The notes: generated from the letters alone by a model not told the origin. 64,000 bases of DNA from Scytonema hofmannii PCC 7110 (GCF_000346485.2 NZ_KQ976354.1:8484039-8548038), one strand, 5' to 3'. Counted from the stretch's first letter, positions 43,473-53,361 are shown. Made by a program: numbers and translations.

Positions 43473-46400
43473 TTGCGTTGGAAGGAAATTCAGGAAGAGG
43501 TACAAGCCACAGGGACTTACACCCATACCTATGAAGAACTTGCTTATGGTGCTCAACTGGCTTGGCGAAATGCTTCCAAATGTATAGGTCGGATTCAGTG
43601 GAACAACATGGTGGTACGCGATCGCCGTCATGTCACTGACCCCGATGAAATGTACCAAGAGCTGTTAGAACACCTCCGACTTGCTACCAACGGCGGTAAC
43701 ATCCAAATCACTATGACTGCCTTTCGTCCAAAACAGCCCAAAGAACGCTGGGGTCTTCGTATTTGGAATCAGCAGTTGGTTCGTTATGCAGCATACGAAG
43801 AGGAAGATGGTAGTGTCAAGGGCGATCGCGCCAATCTCAATTTAACTAAAGCGATCGTGAAGTTGGGGTGGAAACCTCCAGAAGTTCGTACACCATATGA
43901 CATCCTACCACTGGTGATTGAAGTACCGGGGATGGAACCAAAGCTGTATGAATGGCCCACCGAAGAAGTCTTAGAAGTTGAAATCGAACATCCCTTTATT
44001 CCAGAGTTTAAGTCATTGGGCTTTAAGTGGTATGCCGTCCCTGCCATCACTAACTTCCGTATGGACATTGGCGGCATTACCTACTGCTGCATCCCCTTCA
44101 ATGGTTGGTACATGGGGACTGAGATTGCACGGGACTTTTTGGAAGACTGGCGCTACGACAAGATGGAAGAAATCGCCAAGGTTCTAAAACTGGACACTAG
44201 TTCGGAACAAACTCTGTGGCGCGATCGCGTAGCTTTGGAATTGAATACTGCCATCTTGCACTCGTTCCAGAAAGCCAAGGTAACAATGGTGGATCACCAA
44301 TCTGCCTCCCGTCAGTTCCTCACCCACGATTTGCGAGAAAAGAAAGCAGGAAGAGAATGTCCTGGAGACTGGGGTTGGGTGGTTCCGCCTGCAGGTGGTA
44401 GCGCTTGCCCAGTGTGGCACCATCAGATGCGTGACTTCTACCTCGAACCAGCATATCACCATGCTGCTGACCGTTATGCAGTAGAAGATGGTATAGATTT
44501 GGAAAGATTTGTTACTAGTACAAATGAGGATGAAGACAAGCAAGATCGCATTCTGATTCTCTACGCCTCTGAAACTGGAACAGCAGAAGGGTTTGCTCGG
44601 AAAGCCGCCCGTCAGTTGCAGCGTTACCGTCCCAAGGTAATGGCGCTAGATGAGTACAACACTGATTCCTTAGCTTCGGAAAAATTGCTGCTCGTCGTCA
44701 CCTCTACCTTTGGCAATGGGGAAATGCCTGGAAACGGTAAAAAATTCCTTTCGTGGTTGAAGAAACAACCATCAGGTTGCTTGAGTGGTTTGAATTACTC
44801 AGTTCTGGGTATTGGCAGTACTGTTTACGAACACTTCTGTGCTGCTGGGATTGCAGTTGACAAAGCGCTAGCGAAAGCAGGTGCTAACTGTATCGTACCA
44901 CTACACAAAGGCGATGAAATTAAAGGACAAGCCGACACATTTAAGCAATGGTTGGGGTTAATTGCTCGTATTGTAGGTGAAGATAACACTGCCGCAGATG
45001 CCACAACAACCGAAGCATTGGTCAAACTGAATGTCACTTTTTTAAGTGAAGCAGAAGCAACGCAATGCAGAGAACTTGCATCCCACATCTCTACAACTGA
45101 CCAAGACGATATAGAAAAACGACATTTCGTGTCTGTACCAGTAATCGCAAATCAGGAACTCCTTCAAGAAGTGATTCTCGGTAGCCGTTCCACTCGCTAT
45201 ATTGCCTTTGACCTTTCTAACACCGATCTTCAATACGAAACTGGCGACCATGTTGCAGTTTATCCTTGTAATCCTCTAGAATTGGTCAATCGTCTCTGCC
45301 AACGTCTTAAAGTAGCACCCAATACCTACTTTACTGCTTATTATATAAGACCGGATGGCACGCAATTAGAAGACAAACCGCCCGTTGCCGTACCAACAAC
45401 AGTAGGTCAAGTTCTGTCTGAAGAACTAGATCTTGCCTTGCGCGAACCTTTCAACGACCTTCTAACTTACCTGTACTCAGTTGTCGAAAATCCGCAAGAG
45501 AAGCACCGCTTGGAAGCATGGTTGGAAATTTTTCAACAAGGGGAAGACCATCCTGACAGCATCGCACTCAAGAAAAATATCACTGATAACTTTATGAGCG
45601 TTGTTGATTTATTTGATGAGTTCCCCTCAGCACCCATCACATTAGCAGCTTTACTAGAATTGCTACCCAAGCAAAAACCAAGGTTGTACTCCATCTCCTC
45701 TTGTCCTTTGCTTCACCCCCAGCAAATTCAAATCACTGTTGGTGTGTTGCAAGTAAAAACCGATGCAGGTAAAGTTCGCCAGGGGCTGTGTTCCAACTAC
45801 TTAGCCGGCGTAGATGTAGGAATGCAAGTTCGTATTGGTGTTCGCACCTCTGCCTTCCGTCCACCCAGCGATCCGGATGCAGTGATGCTGATGGTAGGAC
45901 CGGGTACTGGCGTATCACCTTTGATTGCCTTCCTTCAGTATCGAGAAGCCCTGTTGCAGCAAGAGCAGCCATTAAGCGATGCAACCCTGTACTTTGGTTG
46001 TCGCAACTACAATGACTTCCTCTATCATGAACAAATACAGACATGGCAGAGCAAGGGCGTGCTCTCTGGTTTGGAAGTTGCTTTTTCTCGTCTCGGTGAC
46101 CAAAAGGTTTACGTCCAAAACCTCATGCAGCAAAAAGCCCAAGATGCTTGGAAACTCTTGAGCCATCCCAAGTGCCATTACTATGTCTGCGGTGATGCCA
46201 AAATGGCTGATGATGTGTTTGAAGTTATGATGGCGATCGCTAAAACTGAAGGAAAGCTCTCGCATATTGAAGCTGTTGAGTTCTTCGATAAGATGAAGCG
46301 AGAAAAACGCTTCTTCAGTGATGTTTGGGGTGTAACGTTGAACTACCAGCAAGCCATCAAACAGGTGCAAAAGGATAATTATTCTAAAGCTGAAAAATGG

Positions 46401-46481
46401 CTCAATCGCGTACATCAGCCAGTTGATGGTAAAGTCGCAGTTGAAGGAGAGGTGCAACCAGCAATGGTCAAGTTCGGCTGA
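43473..46481 (+). CDS. Nitric oxide synthase with fused FMN-FAD-NADPH reductase, N-terminus truncated
   Basis: The 1002-residue reading has a NOS oxygenase from residue 1: [10 protein letters not shown] with heme ligand Cys37, [12 protein letters not shown], and [17 protein letters not shown] with the arginine-binding Glu. [17 protein letters not shown] lies at the pterin site. A flavodoxin-like FMN domain follows ([39 protein letters not shown]), then FAD and NADPH domains (YEINSS-equivalent [43 protein letters not shown]). It resembles animal NOS without a calmodulin linker and has no globin domain. Upstream codons back to about 43439 read [12 protein letters not shown], part of the first helices. 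About 15-20 further N-terminal residues are missing and an in-frame stop precedes them, so TTG 43473 is only a possible start. Confidence 0.9.
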   Translation: MRWKEIQEEVQATGTYTHTYEELAYGAQLAWRNASKCIGRIQWNNMVVRDRRHVTDPDEMYQELLEHLRLATNGGNIQITMTAFRPKQPKERWGLRIWNQQLVRYAAYEEEDGSVKGDRANLNLTKAIVKLGWKPPEVRTPYDILPLVIEVPGMEPKLYEWPTEEVLEVEIEHPFIPEFKSLGFKWYAVPAITNFRMDIGGITYCCIPFNGWYMGTEIARDFLEDWRYDKMEEIAKVLKLDTSSEQTLWRDRVALELNTAILHSFQKAKVTMVDHQSASRQFLTHDLREKKAGRECPGDWGWVVPPAGGSACPVWHHQMRDFYLEPAYHHAADRYAVEDGIDLERFVTSTNEDEDKQDRILILYASETGTAEGFARKAARQLQRYRPKVMALDEYNTDSLASEKLLLVVTSTFGNGEMPGNGKKFLSWLKKQPSGCLSGLNYSVLGIGSTVYEHFCAAGIAVDKALAKAGANCIVPLHKGDEIKGQADTFKQWLGLIARIVGEDNTAADATTTEALVKLNVTFLSEAEATQCRELASHISTTDQDDIEKRHFVSVPVIANQELLQEVILGSRSTRYIAFDLSNTDLQYETGDHVAVYPCNPLELVNRLCQRLKVAPNTYFTAYYIRPDGTQLEDKPPVAVPTTVGQVLSEELDLALREPFNDLLTYLYSVVENPQEKHRLEAWLEIFQQGEDHPDSIALKKNITDNFMSVVDLFDEFPSAPITLAALLELLPKQKPRLYSISSCPLLHPQQIQITVGVLQVKTDAGKVRQGLCSNYLAGVDVGMQVRIGVRTSAFRPPSDPDAVMLMVGPGTGVSPLIAFLQYREALLQQEQPLSDATLYFGCRNYNDFLYHEQIQTWQSKGVLSGLEVAFSRLGDQKVYVQNLMQQKAQDAWKLLSHPKCHYYVCGDAKMADDVFEVMMAIAKTEGKLSHIEAVEFFDKMKREKRFFSDVWGVTLNYQQAIKQVQKDNYSKAEKWLNRVHQPVDGKVAVEGEVQPAMVKFG

Positions 46482-46923
46482 TTATTGAATCATACTCAAA
46501 TTTTACCCCACCCTAGCCCTCTCCTTAGAAAGGTGAGGGAACCGGAAATTCTATTTCCCCCCTTTCTAAGCTATCCATTGGTCACATCTTTCTTTACAAT
46601 CTTGAAACCCTTGTCTGGCTTGCATCGGGAGCACTGAGATTGTCAGCAGACTTGACAAAATAACACTTATTCTTCTCGCTAAAAATCCCTTTTTATTGAG
46701 AATGAACGACGAACGAATCAGGGTTAGAGAAAACGTGAGTGATTACTCTCGTAAATGTTAAGAAAGATCCGGATAATGGATAGCTTTCTAAGGGGGGTAA
46801 ATCCCACTTCTCAAGGACTGATAAAATTGTGGGTGCTGGTGGTTTGGCAAACCGTCCTAGAGATGGTTCTATTCCATCTTATCCCACAGGGACTGTTCGT
46901 CATATACAGGGTAAAAAATTTTT
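46482..46923. other. Gene-free interval
   Basis: The interval after NOS holds a dispersed sequence of the CACCCTAGCCCTCTCCTTAG type. Short overlapping frames look like shadows. The beta-lactamase-like gene begins at 46924 without a clear ribosome-binding site. Confidence 0.5.
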
Positions 46924-48174
46924 ATGTATCAATATATTATCAGTTTTTTAGTTATTATCTTACTAACGATAAACCTAATATTTCCTCCATTAGCGTTAGC
47001 AGAGAGTCAGCTTCAAACACTATTCTTAGCTCAGATACAAACCCCAGAACAATCAATTTCTTCCAAAGCAGCTTTAGAAAAATTATTTATTAGCAAAAAA
47101 ATAAAATCTGAGTGGTTTACATCAGAATTTTTAGCTCAAGTTTCCATAGCACAAATACGACAAATAATTGCAGGGTTAAAGAAGCAATTAGGAAATTATC
47201 AAGGCATACAAAATAATGCTAAAGATTACTTAGTTCTCTTTAGTCAAGCTTCAGTGCCAACTAAAATCGTTTTAAATACCAAAGGTCAGATTTCAGGGTT
47301 GCTGTTCCAACCGCCACAAGCCAAAGTCATTAGTCTAGAAAAAGCGATCGCTCAATTTAAAGCTTTACCCGGTCAAGTAAGTTTTCTAGTTCAGGAAAAC
47401 AAGACGACAAAAGCTGCATTAAATACTACAACACCCCTAGCTGTTGGTTCAGCCTTCAAGCTAGCAGTACTCCAAGCACTGAAATCAGAAATTGCTTCAG
47501 GTAAAAGGACTTGGAAAGACATTGTGCAACTGCAACCTAGTGAGAAAAGTTTACCATCTGGAATGTTACAAACATGGCCAGATGGATCGTACTTGACAGT
47601 GCAAACACTTGCAGCCTTGATGATTTCTATGAGTGACAATACGGCAACAGATGTATTAATAAACTTGCTTGGACGACAGGAAATTGAGTCTGTATCACCC
47701 CGTAACCGTCCCTTCTTAACTACCCGAGAAATATTTATTTTGAAAGGGTTTAGAAATCGGGACTTATTGAAACGTTATCAAACAAGCAACGAATCTCAAC
47801 GCCGTGCCATCTTGAAAGATATTGTTAACAAGCCACTTCCTGATGTGAATGAATTTGTGGGAACTAACCCAGTTGCTCTGGATGTAGAATGGTTTTTTAC
47901 AGCAGAAGAACTCTGCAAACTCATGGGACAAGTCGCCGATTTGCCACTGATGAGTATTAATCCTGGTGTTGCCAATGCCGAAAACTGGCAACAGGTGGCG
48001 TATAAAGGTGGATCTGAGCCTGGTGTTCTCAATTTGACAACTTGGTTACAGGCAAAGAACGGCAAAAATTACTGTGTGGTTGCTACTGTCAATAACAGCA
48101 AGACATCTATAGAAGAGTCGAAATTTATGGCATTGTACAGTGGGGTACTGGCTAAACTAGCAGCTAATAATTAA
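46924..48174 (+). CDS. Class A beta-lactamase-like serine hydrolase, exported
   Basis: The 416-residue protein has a signal peptide (YIISFLVIILLTINLIFPPLALA). An N-terminal domain of about 110 residues is of the DUF3887-like type seen on such hydrolases. The catalytic domain carries the three penicillin-binding signatures: S-x-x-K in VGSAFKLAVL, SDN in ISMSDNTATDVLI and KGG in VAYKGGSEPGVL. It probably acts in the periplasm on a beta-lactam or as a peptidase or esterase on an unknown substrate. The class A glutamate of the omega loop is not obvious, so lactamase activity is uncertain. Confidence 0.85.
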   Translation: MYQYIISFLVIILLTINLIFPPLALAESQLQTLFLAQIQTPEQSISSKAALEKLFISKKIKSEWFTSEFLAQVSIAQIRQIIAGLKKQLGNYQGIQNNAKDYLVLFSQASVPTKIVLNTKGQISGLLFQPPQAKVISLEKAIAQFKALPGQVSFLVQENKTTKAALNTTTPLAVGSAFKLAVLQALKSEIASGKRTWKDIVQLQPSEKSLPSGMLQTWPDGSYLTVQTLAALMISMSDNTATDVLINLLGRQEIESVSPRNRPFLTTREIFILKGFRNRDLLKRYQTSNESQRRAILKDIVNKPLPDVNEFVGTNPVALDVEWFFTAEELCKLMGQVADLPLMSINPGVANAENWQQVAYKGGSEPGVLNLTTWLQAKNGKNYCVVATVNNSKTSIEESKFMALYSGVLAKLAANN

Positions 48175-48324
48175 TGTAATGCACGTTATCAGTCGTAAAA
48201 AGTGACGAGAATTTTGCCAAAGGTAATAAATATAGATTGATTGTTAGTATTAATTATGAAAAACAAGTCATCTATATTAAATATGTCTTAACTCATGCAG
48301 AATACGACAAAGATAACTGGAAAA

Positions 48325-48729
48325 ATGACTATTACTATTAACTCAGAGATGTATAGCCAATTACTGTCTAAATATCAACCTCGAATTATTAAGACAGACG
48401 CTGAAAATGAGGAATTTTTAGAGGTGGTGGAGGAATTACTGGCTCGTCAAAACCTTACTCCTGAAGAAAGTACAATTTTAGAGCTACTGGTAAAGTTAAT
48501 TGAAGATTTTGAAGATAAACATTATCAATTAAACCATTCTACACCACGCTCTCGAATGATTCATTTGATGGAAGCGCAGAATATTACGAAGGATAATTTA
48601 GTAGAAGTTTTTGGTTCATCTGATATGGTTGATAAAGTCATGAATGGTGAGTTAGAAATAGGTTCACAACAGGCTTTGGCCTTGGGGAAATTATTACATG
48701 TTGATTCTAGTTTGTTTTTGTATGAGTAG
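48325..48729 (+). CDS. HTH antitoxin-like protein (HigA-type)
   Basis: From ATG 48325 (MTITINSEMYSQLLSKYQPR), or 48295, the product ends with a helix-turn-helix (SRMIHLMEAQNITKDNLVEV, FGSSDMVDKVMNGELEIGSQ, ALALGKLLHVDSSLFL). The N-terminal acidic region and this HTH are typical of the HigA-like antitoxin of RelE/HigB modules in cyanobacteria. No toxin gene is adjacent, either upstream or downstream. It could be an orphan regulator. Confidence 0.7.
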   Translation: MTITINSEMYSQLLSKYQPRIIKTDAENEEFLEVVEELLARQNLTPEESTILELLVKLIEDFEDKHYQLNHSTPRSRMIHLMEAQNITKDNLVEVFGSSDMVDKVMNGELEIGSQQALALGKLLHVDSSLFLYE

Positions 48730-48868
48730 AATTGTTTTAACAACCATCCGCTCTTTTGGTGACATACATCCCAAAATTGCGATCGCCCTCGGATTAAGAA
48801 AACGCGGTCATGATATAGTATTTACCACCCACGAAGAATATCAATCCAAAATCGTGCATACTCCGTAA
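48722..48868 (+). pseudogene. N-terminal fragment of a GT1-family glycosyltransferase
   Basis: The 48-residue frame MSRIVLTTIRSFGDIHPKIA, IALGLRKRGHDIVFTTHEEY matches the N-terminus of UDP-sugar-dependent glycosyltransferases (GT1), including the nucleotide-fold loop after the first strand. It ends at TAA 48868, 2 bp before the end of the amidotransferase gene on the other strand. The other 370 or so residues are gone. It overlaps the HTH gene's end by 8 bases. Confidence 0.7.
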
Positions 48869-48870
48869 AC

Positions 48871-49671
48871 TTAGAGTTCATACCAAGTTGTTGATGCTTC
48901 GACAGACTGGCTTGGGACTAAACCGCCAGCCCTTCTGATATACGTTGCTTCAATGAAAGCCTCAAAGAGGCGTTGACTAGCAGAATCGTTGATGGAAAGC
49001 TCTGGGTGCCATTGAACTCCAATAGCCCAAGGATGGTATAAATGTTCTACTGCTTCAATAATTCCATCAGGTGCTTTTGCTACAGCACGCCAATCCGGTG
49101 GTATTGTTCTTACTGCCTGGTGGTGACATGAAACGGTAGATATTTCAGTTTTTTGAATGACTTTAGCCAACCGACTATCTGTTGTGGTGATGTTCACCAC
49201 GTGTTCAGTTGGATGCCACTTCTTGGAGGGTAGATCTAGCCTGTGACGAACTAATGTTCCATACTCATCTGGTGTTCCATACTCGTCTGGTATATGAGGA
49301 ATCAGGTCTCCGCCAAATGCCGCTATGGCAATTTGCATACCTCGACAAATAAACAGAGATGGCAAGCCTTTATCAATTGCAAAATGTATAGACTTTATTT
49401 CAAAGCGATCGCGTCCTGGGTCAACTCCATAAATAGTAGGATGAGGAAGACCATTGTATAGTTCAGGTTCAACATCTCCTCCTCCTGGAACTATAAAACC
49501 ATCTACATATTCTAGAAAGGATTCTGGATCGGTCATCACTGAAGGCATCAGAACTGGCTCACCACCTGCTGAATTAACAGCATCTAGATAAGTTTCTGTT
49601 ATAGAAAAGGGTGGTTCTTCCTTGCGCCCTTTAGCTATAATGCAAATTAATGGTCTTTTAGTTCTTACCAC
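48871..49671 (-). CDS. Class I glutamine amidotransferase-like hydrolase (PuuD/peptidase C26 type)
   Basis: The 266-residue protein has the gamma-glutamyl hydrolase layout: RPLICIIAKGRKEEPPFSIT at the start, VDGFIVPGGGDVEPELY for the oxyanion region, LPSLFICRGMQIAIAAFGGD with the nucleophile cysteine, and AIGVQWHPELS with the catalytic His-Glu. Homologues cleave gamma-glutamyl amides such as gamma-glutamyl-GABA in polyamine breakdown. Its operon position behind a methyltransferase and the ubiquitin-like genes could also suggest a peptidase-like role. Substrate unknown. Confidence 0.85.
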   Translation of the reverse strand: MVRTKRPLICIIAKGRKEEPPFSITETYLDAVNSAGGEPVLMPSVMTDPESFLEYVDGFIVPGGGDVEPELYNGLPHPTIYGVDPGRDRFEIKSIHFAIDKGLPSLFICRGMQIAIAAFGGDLIPHIPDEYGTPDEYGTLVRHRLDLPSKKWHPTEHVVNITTTDSRLAKVIQKTEISTVSCHHQAVRTIPPDWRAVAKAPDGIIEAVEHLYHPWAIGVQWHPELSINDSASQRLFEAFIEATYIRRAGGLVPSQSVEASTTWYEL

Positions 49672-49773
49672 TGTTAAAGTTCTCCTTAATTAATACCGAT
49701 TTGATTTGCGTTCGTCACTGAATGGACAAGTGAAATCTTCAGAACCGATCCTCCAAACTAGTCCAGCAATCTT

Positions 49774-50559
49774 TCACTTCTTCTGACATACAACAATGAT
49801 TTTTTTTGAGTCAGATGAGAAGTTTCCTCGCTGAAAATCACCGTATAGTTGTTCAACATCAAACCCGTTATATTTCAATAGGGCTATGAGTTCTTGTGGT
49901 CCGTAACAGCGGAATTCAATGTCTTCAATAATTTCTTTGTCAAGGTCGATATACCGATAGTGTTTGCGAAGTTTGAGAACTTGACGAGAGTAGTCATAAT
50001 CTCTAATTTGCGTGACAACGATTGATCCATTTCCATATGGGTCGTGGTACGCTGAATCGAACATTTTACCCCGATCGAGGCAAGATAGAAAAAAACCGAG
50101 ATTTGGATTAACGACATCAAAAGCAAATCTCCCATTGGATGCTAAATGATTTCTAAAACAGTGAAAGCAAGATTCAACATCTTCTAAAGTCAGCAAGTGA
50201 TTAAGGAGATCAAAATGGGCAACAATCAACTCAAAATTCCTCTCCAGATCAAAACTTCGGATATCCGCTTGAATAAGTTCTAGAACGGGGAATTTTTTTC
50301 TTGCTTGATCTAACATATCTAGGGAGTTATCAAGAATTGTTGGTCTATGCCCATGCTCAATTAGAGGTTTAGCGATCCTGCCAGTGCCGCCCCCTGCCAA
50401 TAGAACACTCAGATTTTTACCTAGCCCATCAGCCAAGTGGCTATAAAAGTCGGCATCTTGATTTTGCGTAGTCGTTCGCCCCACCTTACTCCTTTGCGAT
50501 TGATATCGGTCGTAGGAGACACCATCTCTGTAGCGGAGTGATATGTCATTGTTATTCAT
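49774..50559 (-). CDS. Class I SAM-dependent methyltransferase
   Basis: The 261-residue protein shows motif I as SVLLAGGGTGRIAKPLIEHG, an acidic residue at the end of strand 2 (PTILDNSLDMLDQARKKF), IQADIRSFDLERNFELIVA for motif II-IV, and a typical C-terminal half. It begins 40 bp after the JAB-E1 gene and shares its strand. The substrate is unknown. Confidence 0.82.
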   Translation of the reverse strand: MNNNDISLRYRDGVSYDRYQSQRSKVGRTTTQNQDADFYSHLADGLGKNLSVLLAGGGTGRIAKPLIEHGHRPTILDNSLDMLDQARKKFPVLELIQADIRSFDLERNFELIVAHFDLLNHLLTLEDVESCFHCFRNHLASNGRFAFDVVNPNLGFFLSCLDRGKMFDSAYHDPYGNGSIVVTQIRDYDYSRQVLKLRKHYRYIDLDKEIIEDIEFRCYGPQELIALLKYNGFDVEQLYGDFQRGNFSSDSKKIIVVCQKK

Positions 50560-50598
50560 CTGCGGCTCCTCTATAAAATCTCAACAAGCAAACTCTTT

Positions 50599-52095
50599 CT
50601 ATAGCCAATAGTCCATATTTTCAACATCGCTTTCACTGGAGAATTCTTCACTCTTTGCTGTAGAAGCATCAAAGTAAGAACAAAAATAACAATCAGGTGT
50701 TTCTAAATACTCCGTATTGGTCTGATGCCAAACAGAATTGGGAAACTCGTAAACCCAATCAAGTCCCGCGTCTACATTGAGAAAACCGCTTACCATCCCA
50801 TGGATGATACCTACTGCGGTACTGGCACAAATACTATTTAACCAAAATACTGCTGGGTCGTTTACTCCCTCTAAATAACCTGCGTTTGCAACCATTTGAT
50901 TGATTTGCATTGGTGCAGATTCCACGGCTGCTTTTTGCAGGCTAATAATATTGCCACACATCAAGCACCAACCACCTCCTAAAGGAGGAATGGTGACACG
51001 ACAAAACATTCGCGGTTTGCGATCGCATTGATTAATATCTATGTGAGTGCCAAGGCAAATGAGCGGATGCATATATTCTAATGCTAATTCTTGGGCTATT
51101 TTGCGAGAAAGATGATTATCTGTTGCAACTACGATTAAATCTGATGTAGCTATTGCTGCTTTGGCTGTTTCACTATCGATTGATGTTGGTATTGTAGTTA
51201 CACAGGAACCTGTCTGATAAATTTTTTTGATTAAATGTTTCACATAGTCAACTTTTTTCCATCGCTCCTCAACCATTTTTTGAGTGGCTCCAGGCATTCG
51301 ATTGAGATTGACTGTTTCTATGCGATCGCGGTCAATTAATATCCAATTTTTAACACCTAATCGCCCTAATAATTCTGCAAAGATTGAGCCTATTCCTCCA
51401 CACCCAATGAGACTAACTTTGAGTTCGCTGAGTTGTTTTTGACAGGTATCGCCAAATATTTTCTGCCTGGTAAACATTAAATTGCGATTGTTGAATATGG
51501 GCTGTGTCATATTTATTGTGCCATTATTTTGGATTGTTGGTGTAACGCCATGCTCTTCAAGATTTTCTCCAAGAAAATCCGTCATTTCCAGGTAGTCATG
51601 AGAAAACTTTATACTAGAAAACTTTTTCCCTTTTCTGTCCCAGATACGGAATTTACATTGTTGTAATGACTGATTAAATACTCCAGAAATCAAACGAGGT
51701 TTTTTGGGGAAATTCTGAGCCAGAAATCGAGAATATTCCGATTCATAATAATCATCAACGGAAGAGAATTCGGGTATCATCTCGCCAACGTGGGTATGGA
51801 TATGAACGACATGCAATCCTTCTTTGAGATACTGTTTTAATAAGTAGAAATGAAATTGTTGTGTTAAAACCAATCCACCTACAGATTGTATCTCATAGCA
51901 ATCTTGAGAAGGAACAACCCAAGCTTTGGGAATATAGCGAATTTTTCTCTTGGATACGTGATGAGGTTTGCAGAAGAAGAAACCAATCACTTCTTCATTG
52001 AAATTTCGGCAATCTAACATATTTTGACGGAATTCTTGCCACATTTTTGGCGGTATATGTAAGGAATATTCTGCTAGTTTATTTTGATATCTCAT
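50599..52095 (-). CDS. JAB (JAMM) deubiquitinase domain fused to ThiF/E1-like domain
   Basis: In this 498-residue fusion, residues 10-160 are a JAB/Mov34 peptidase with Glu35, the H100-T-H102 pair in HVVHIHTHVGEM and SSVDD for the serine and aspartate of the JAMM zinc site. Residues 210-450 are an E1-like adenylating domain with KVSLIGCGGIGSIFAELLGR, LIDRDRIETVNLNRM, DLIVVATDNHLSRKIAQE, and zinc cysteines in CLMCGN and CYFCSYF. The E1 half would activate a ubiquitin-like protein. The JAB half would process it or remove it from targets. It is transcribed with the E2 and Ubl genes just upstream. Confidence 0.9.
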   Translation of the reverse strand: MRYQNKLAEYSLHIPPKMWQEFRQNMLDCRNFNEEVIGFFFCKPHHVSKRKIRYIPKAWVVPSQDCYEIQSVGGLVLTQQFHFYLLKQYLKEGLHVVHIHTHVGEMIPEFSSVDDYYESEYSRFLAQNFPKKPRLISGVFNQSLQQCKFRIWDRKGKKFSSIKFSHDYLEMTDFLGENLEEHGVTPTIQNNGTINMTQPIFNNRNLMFTRQKIFGDTCQKQLSELKVSLIGCGGIGSIFAELLGRLGVKNWILIDRDRIETVNLNRMPGATQKMVEERWKKVDYVKHLIKKIYQTGSCVTTIPTSIDSETAKAAIATSDLIVVATDNHLSRKIAQELALEYMHPLICLGTHIDINQCDRKPRMFCRVTIPPLGGGWCLMCGNIISLQKAAVESAPMQINQMVANAGYLEGVNDPAVFWLNSICASTAVGIIHGMVSGFLNVDAGLDWVYEFPNSVWHQTNTEYLETPDCYFCSYFDASTAKSEEFSSESDVENMDYWL

Positions 52096-52131
52096 CAGAT
52101 TTTACCTCAGTTATTTTTTGAGCACAATTTG

Positions 52132-52172
52132 TCACTGGTCACTGGTCACTGGTCACTGGTCACTGATTACTA
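52132..52172. repeat. Heptamer tandem repeat (TCACTGG)
   Basis: About five tandem copies of GTCACTG lie between the E2 and E1 genes. A shorter array of the same unit is at 53363-53392 upstream, between the membrane protein and NYN genes. Such short tandemly repeated repetitive sequences are typical of heterocystous cyanobacteria. Confidence 0.9.
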
Positions 52173-52655
52173 GTCATCGGTATTAATTGCATGACGTGCT
52201 GTTACAAATAGCGTTGCAAGGTTATGCCCTTTATCAACTTGCTGAGTTGGTTTCCATGAGTTCAACCATACTTCTCGATTAAATCCTCCTCCTAATCCCA
52301 CACAATACCAATACCATCCTTCATCACTTAAAAAAGGCGCTCCATAATAGCTTTGTCTTGTGAAGTGATGGTCTCCTTCTCCGGTTGTGTTCCAAGGGTA
52401 ATTGAGATAGCAACCAATGGGAGGTAATTGGGGGTATTCTGGTGGCAATAAAAACAAAACGTCAGTATTAGAAACTGTAAACTTCTGGGAAGATAAGGGC
52501 ATTCCTTTGACTAAAATAGCCGTGTATTTGACATTTTCAATTGTTTTAGTTCCAACGACAATATTTTTTGCTGCTTTTTCTAAAAGTTTGAGTTCTTCTA
52601 TCAACCTTGAAGTTGGTTGAAATTCAGATTTGTCTTTACTGACTGTAATTGTCAT
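52170..52655 (-). CDS. Prokaryotic E2-like protein (Prok-E2 family E type)
   Basis: The 161-residue protein reads TDVLFLLPPEYPQLPPIGCY, the strand-turn with P-rich YPxxPP of E2 folds. It then has HHFTRQSYYGAPFLSDEGWY and WYCVGLGGGFNREVWLNSW, and near the end a WxP-type helix. Cys in WYWYCVG is the best candidate for the conjugating cysteine. This pattern fits family E of bacterial E2-like proteins, known beside E1-JAB fusions. It would transfer the Ubl from E1 to a target. Confidence 0.8.
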   Translation of the reverse strand: MTITVSKDKSEFQPTSRLIEELKLLEKAAKNIVVGTKTIENVKYTAILVKGMPLSSQKFTVSNTDVLFLLPPEYPQLPPIGCYLNYPWNTTGEGDHHFTRQSYYGAPFLSDEGWYWYCVGLGGGFNREVWLNSWKPTQQVDKGHNLATLFVTARHAINTDD

Positions 52656-52710
52656 ATTTCACCTCCACAAAATTATTGTTGACAAATGTTGATTGATATA
52701 AGACTTACGC

Positions 52711-52908
52711 CTATCCTTTAACAATTTTGGGTACAGTCCACACCTTTGAACCTTCTTTCAGAGCTTCATTATTCTTCAATGGTCTAGTTCCACCGAAACC
52801 TTCTTCCATAACATCATCATTCCCAATTTCTGGTAATTTTTTTCTCAATTGTTCTACCGTAGTCCCTTGTGGTAAATCGACTAATTTTCCATTAATGACT
52901 GCTCTCAT
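52711..52908 (-). CDS. Ubiquitin-like protein (65 aa)
   Basis: The small beta-grasp-like protein MRAVINGKLVDLPQGTTVEQ, LRKKLPEIGNDDVMEEGFGG, ending VWTVPKIVKG, lies directly before the E2 gene. The pattern of two strands, a helix (TVEQLRKKLPEI) and later strands fits a Ubl fold. The C-terminal Lys-Gly end is short but suited to adenylation without processing. It is the likely substrate of the adjacent E1/E2 pair. Confidence 0.75.
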   Translation of the reverse strand: MRAVINGKLVDLPQGTTVEQLRKKLPEIGNDDVMEEGFGGTRPLKNNEALKEGSKVWTVPKIVKG

Positions 52909-52968
52909 TTCATCTCCTTTCTTTGGTTAATGACGTATTCTTGAATATATTTATTGTTCGTTCTTCAA

Positions 52969-53361
52969 TCAAAAAACCCGTGATTTGAGATTTATTGTAA
53001 TATCTGGAATAACTGATTTTGTTTGATGGGTTGGTTTATTAGAGACTTCAAACCAGTACCACAGAAAAATTAATCCAAAGATGCTAAAAATATTGATAAC
53101 GATAAACTGTATCAACTGTCTAGCAATAGATTCTTCGAGAAGAATACATCTTTTATCTAATTGAGTCAGACGACTTTTGATTGTGTTGATTTCTTGTGCA
53201 TATTTCTGCTCTTGTTGCTGACTAAGACTAATAATTTGTGTCTCTAAGTCTTGAAAGTTCTGCATGATGTTTGTCGTTTGATGCTTGAGTGTATCTAGGG
53301 TTTCTAGGTGATTTTGTCCTTGGGTAATTAATTTTCCATTGATTGTTGGCATAATATTCAT
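52969..53361 (-). CDS. Coiled-coil membrane protein in Ubl operon
   Basis: The 130-residue product (start ATG 53361, or 53352 giving MPTINGKLITQGQNHLE) has a long coiled coil (QDLETQIISLSQQQEQKYAQ, EINTIKSRLTQLDKRCILLE), then one membrane segment (LIQFIVINIFSIFGLIFLWY) and a short tail. Its first residues INGKLI repeat the start of the Ubl (INGKLV). It could anchor the conjugation machinery or be a target of it. No family is recognised. Confidence 0.65.
   Translation of the reverse strand: MNIMPTINGKLITQGQNHLETLDTLKHQTTNIMQNFQDLETQIISLSQQQEQKYAQEINTIKSRLTQLDKRCILLEESIARQLIQFIVINIFSIFGLIFLWYWFEVSNKPTHQTKSVIPDITINLKSRVF

Noticed and set aside
46755-47093. 112-codon ORF before the beta-lactamase-like gene
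   Set aside because: It overlaps the signal peptide region of the better-supported gene in another frame and contains no recognised motif.
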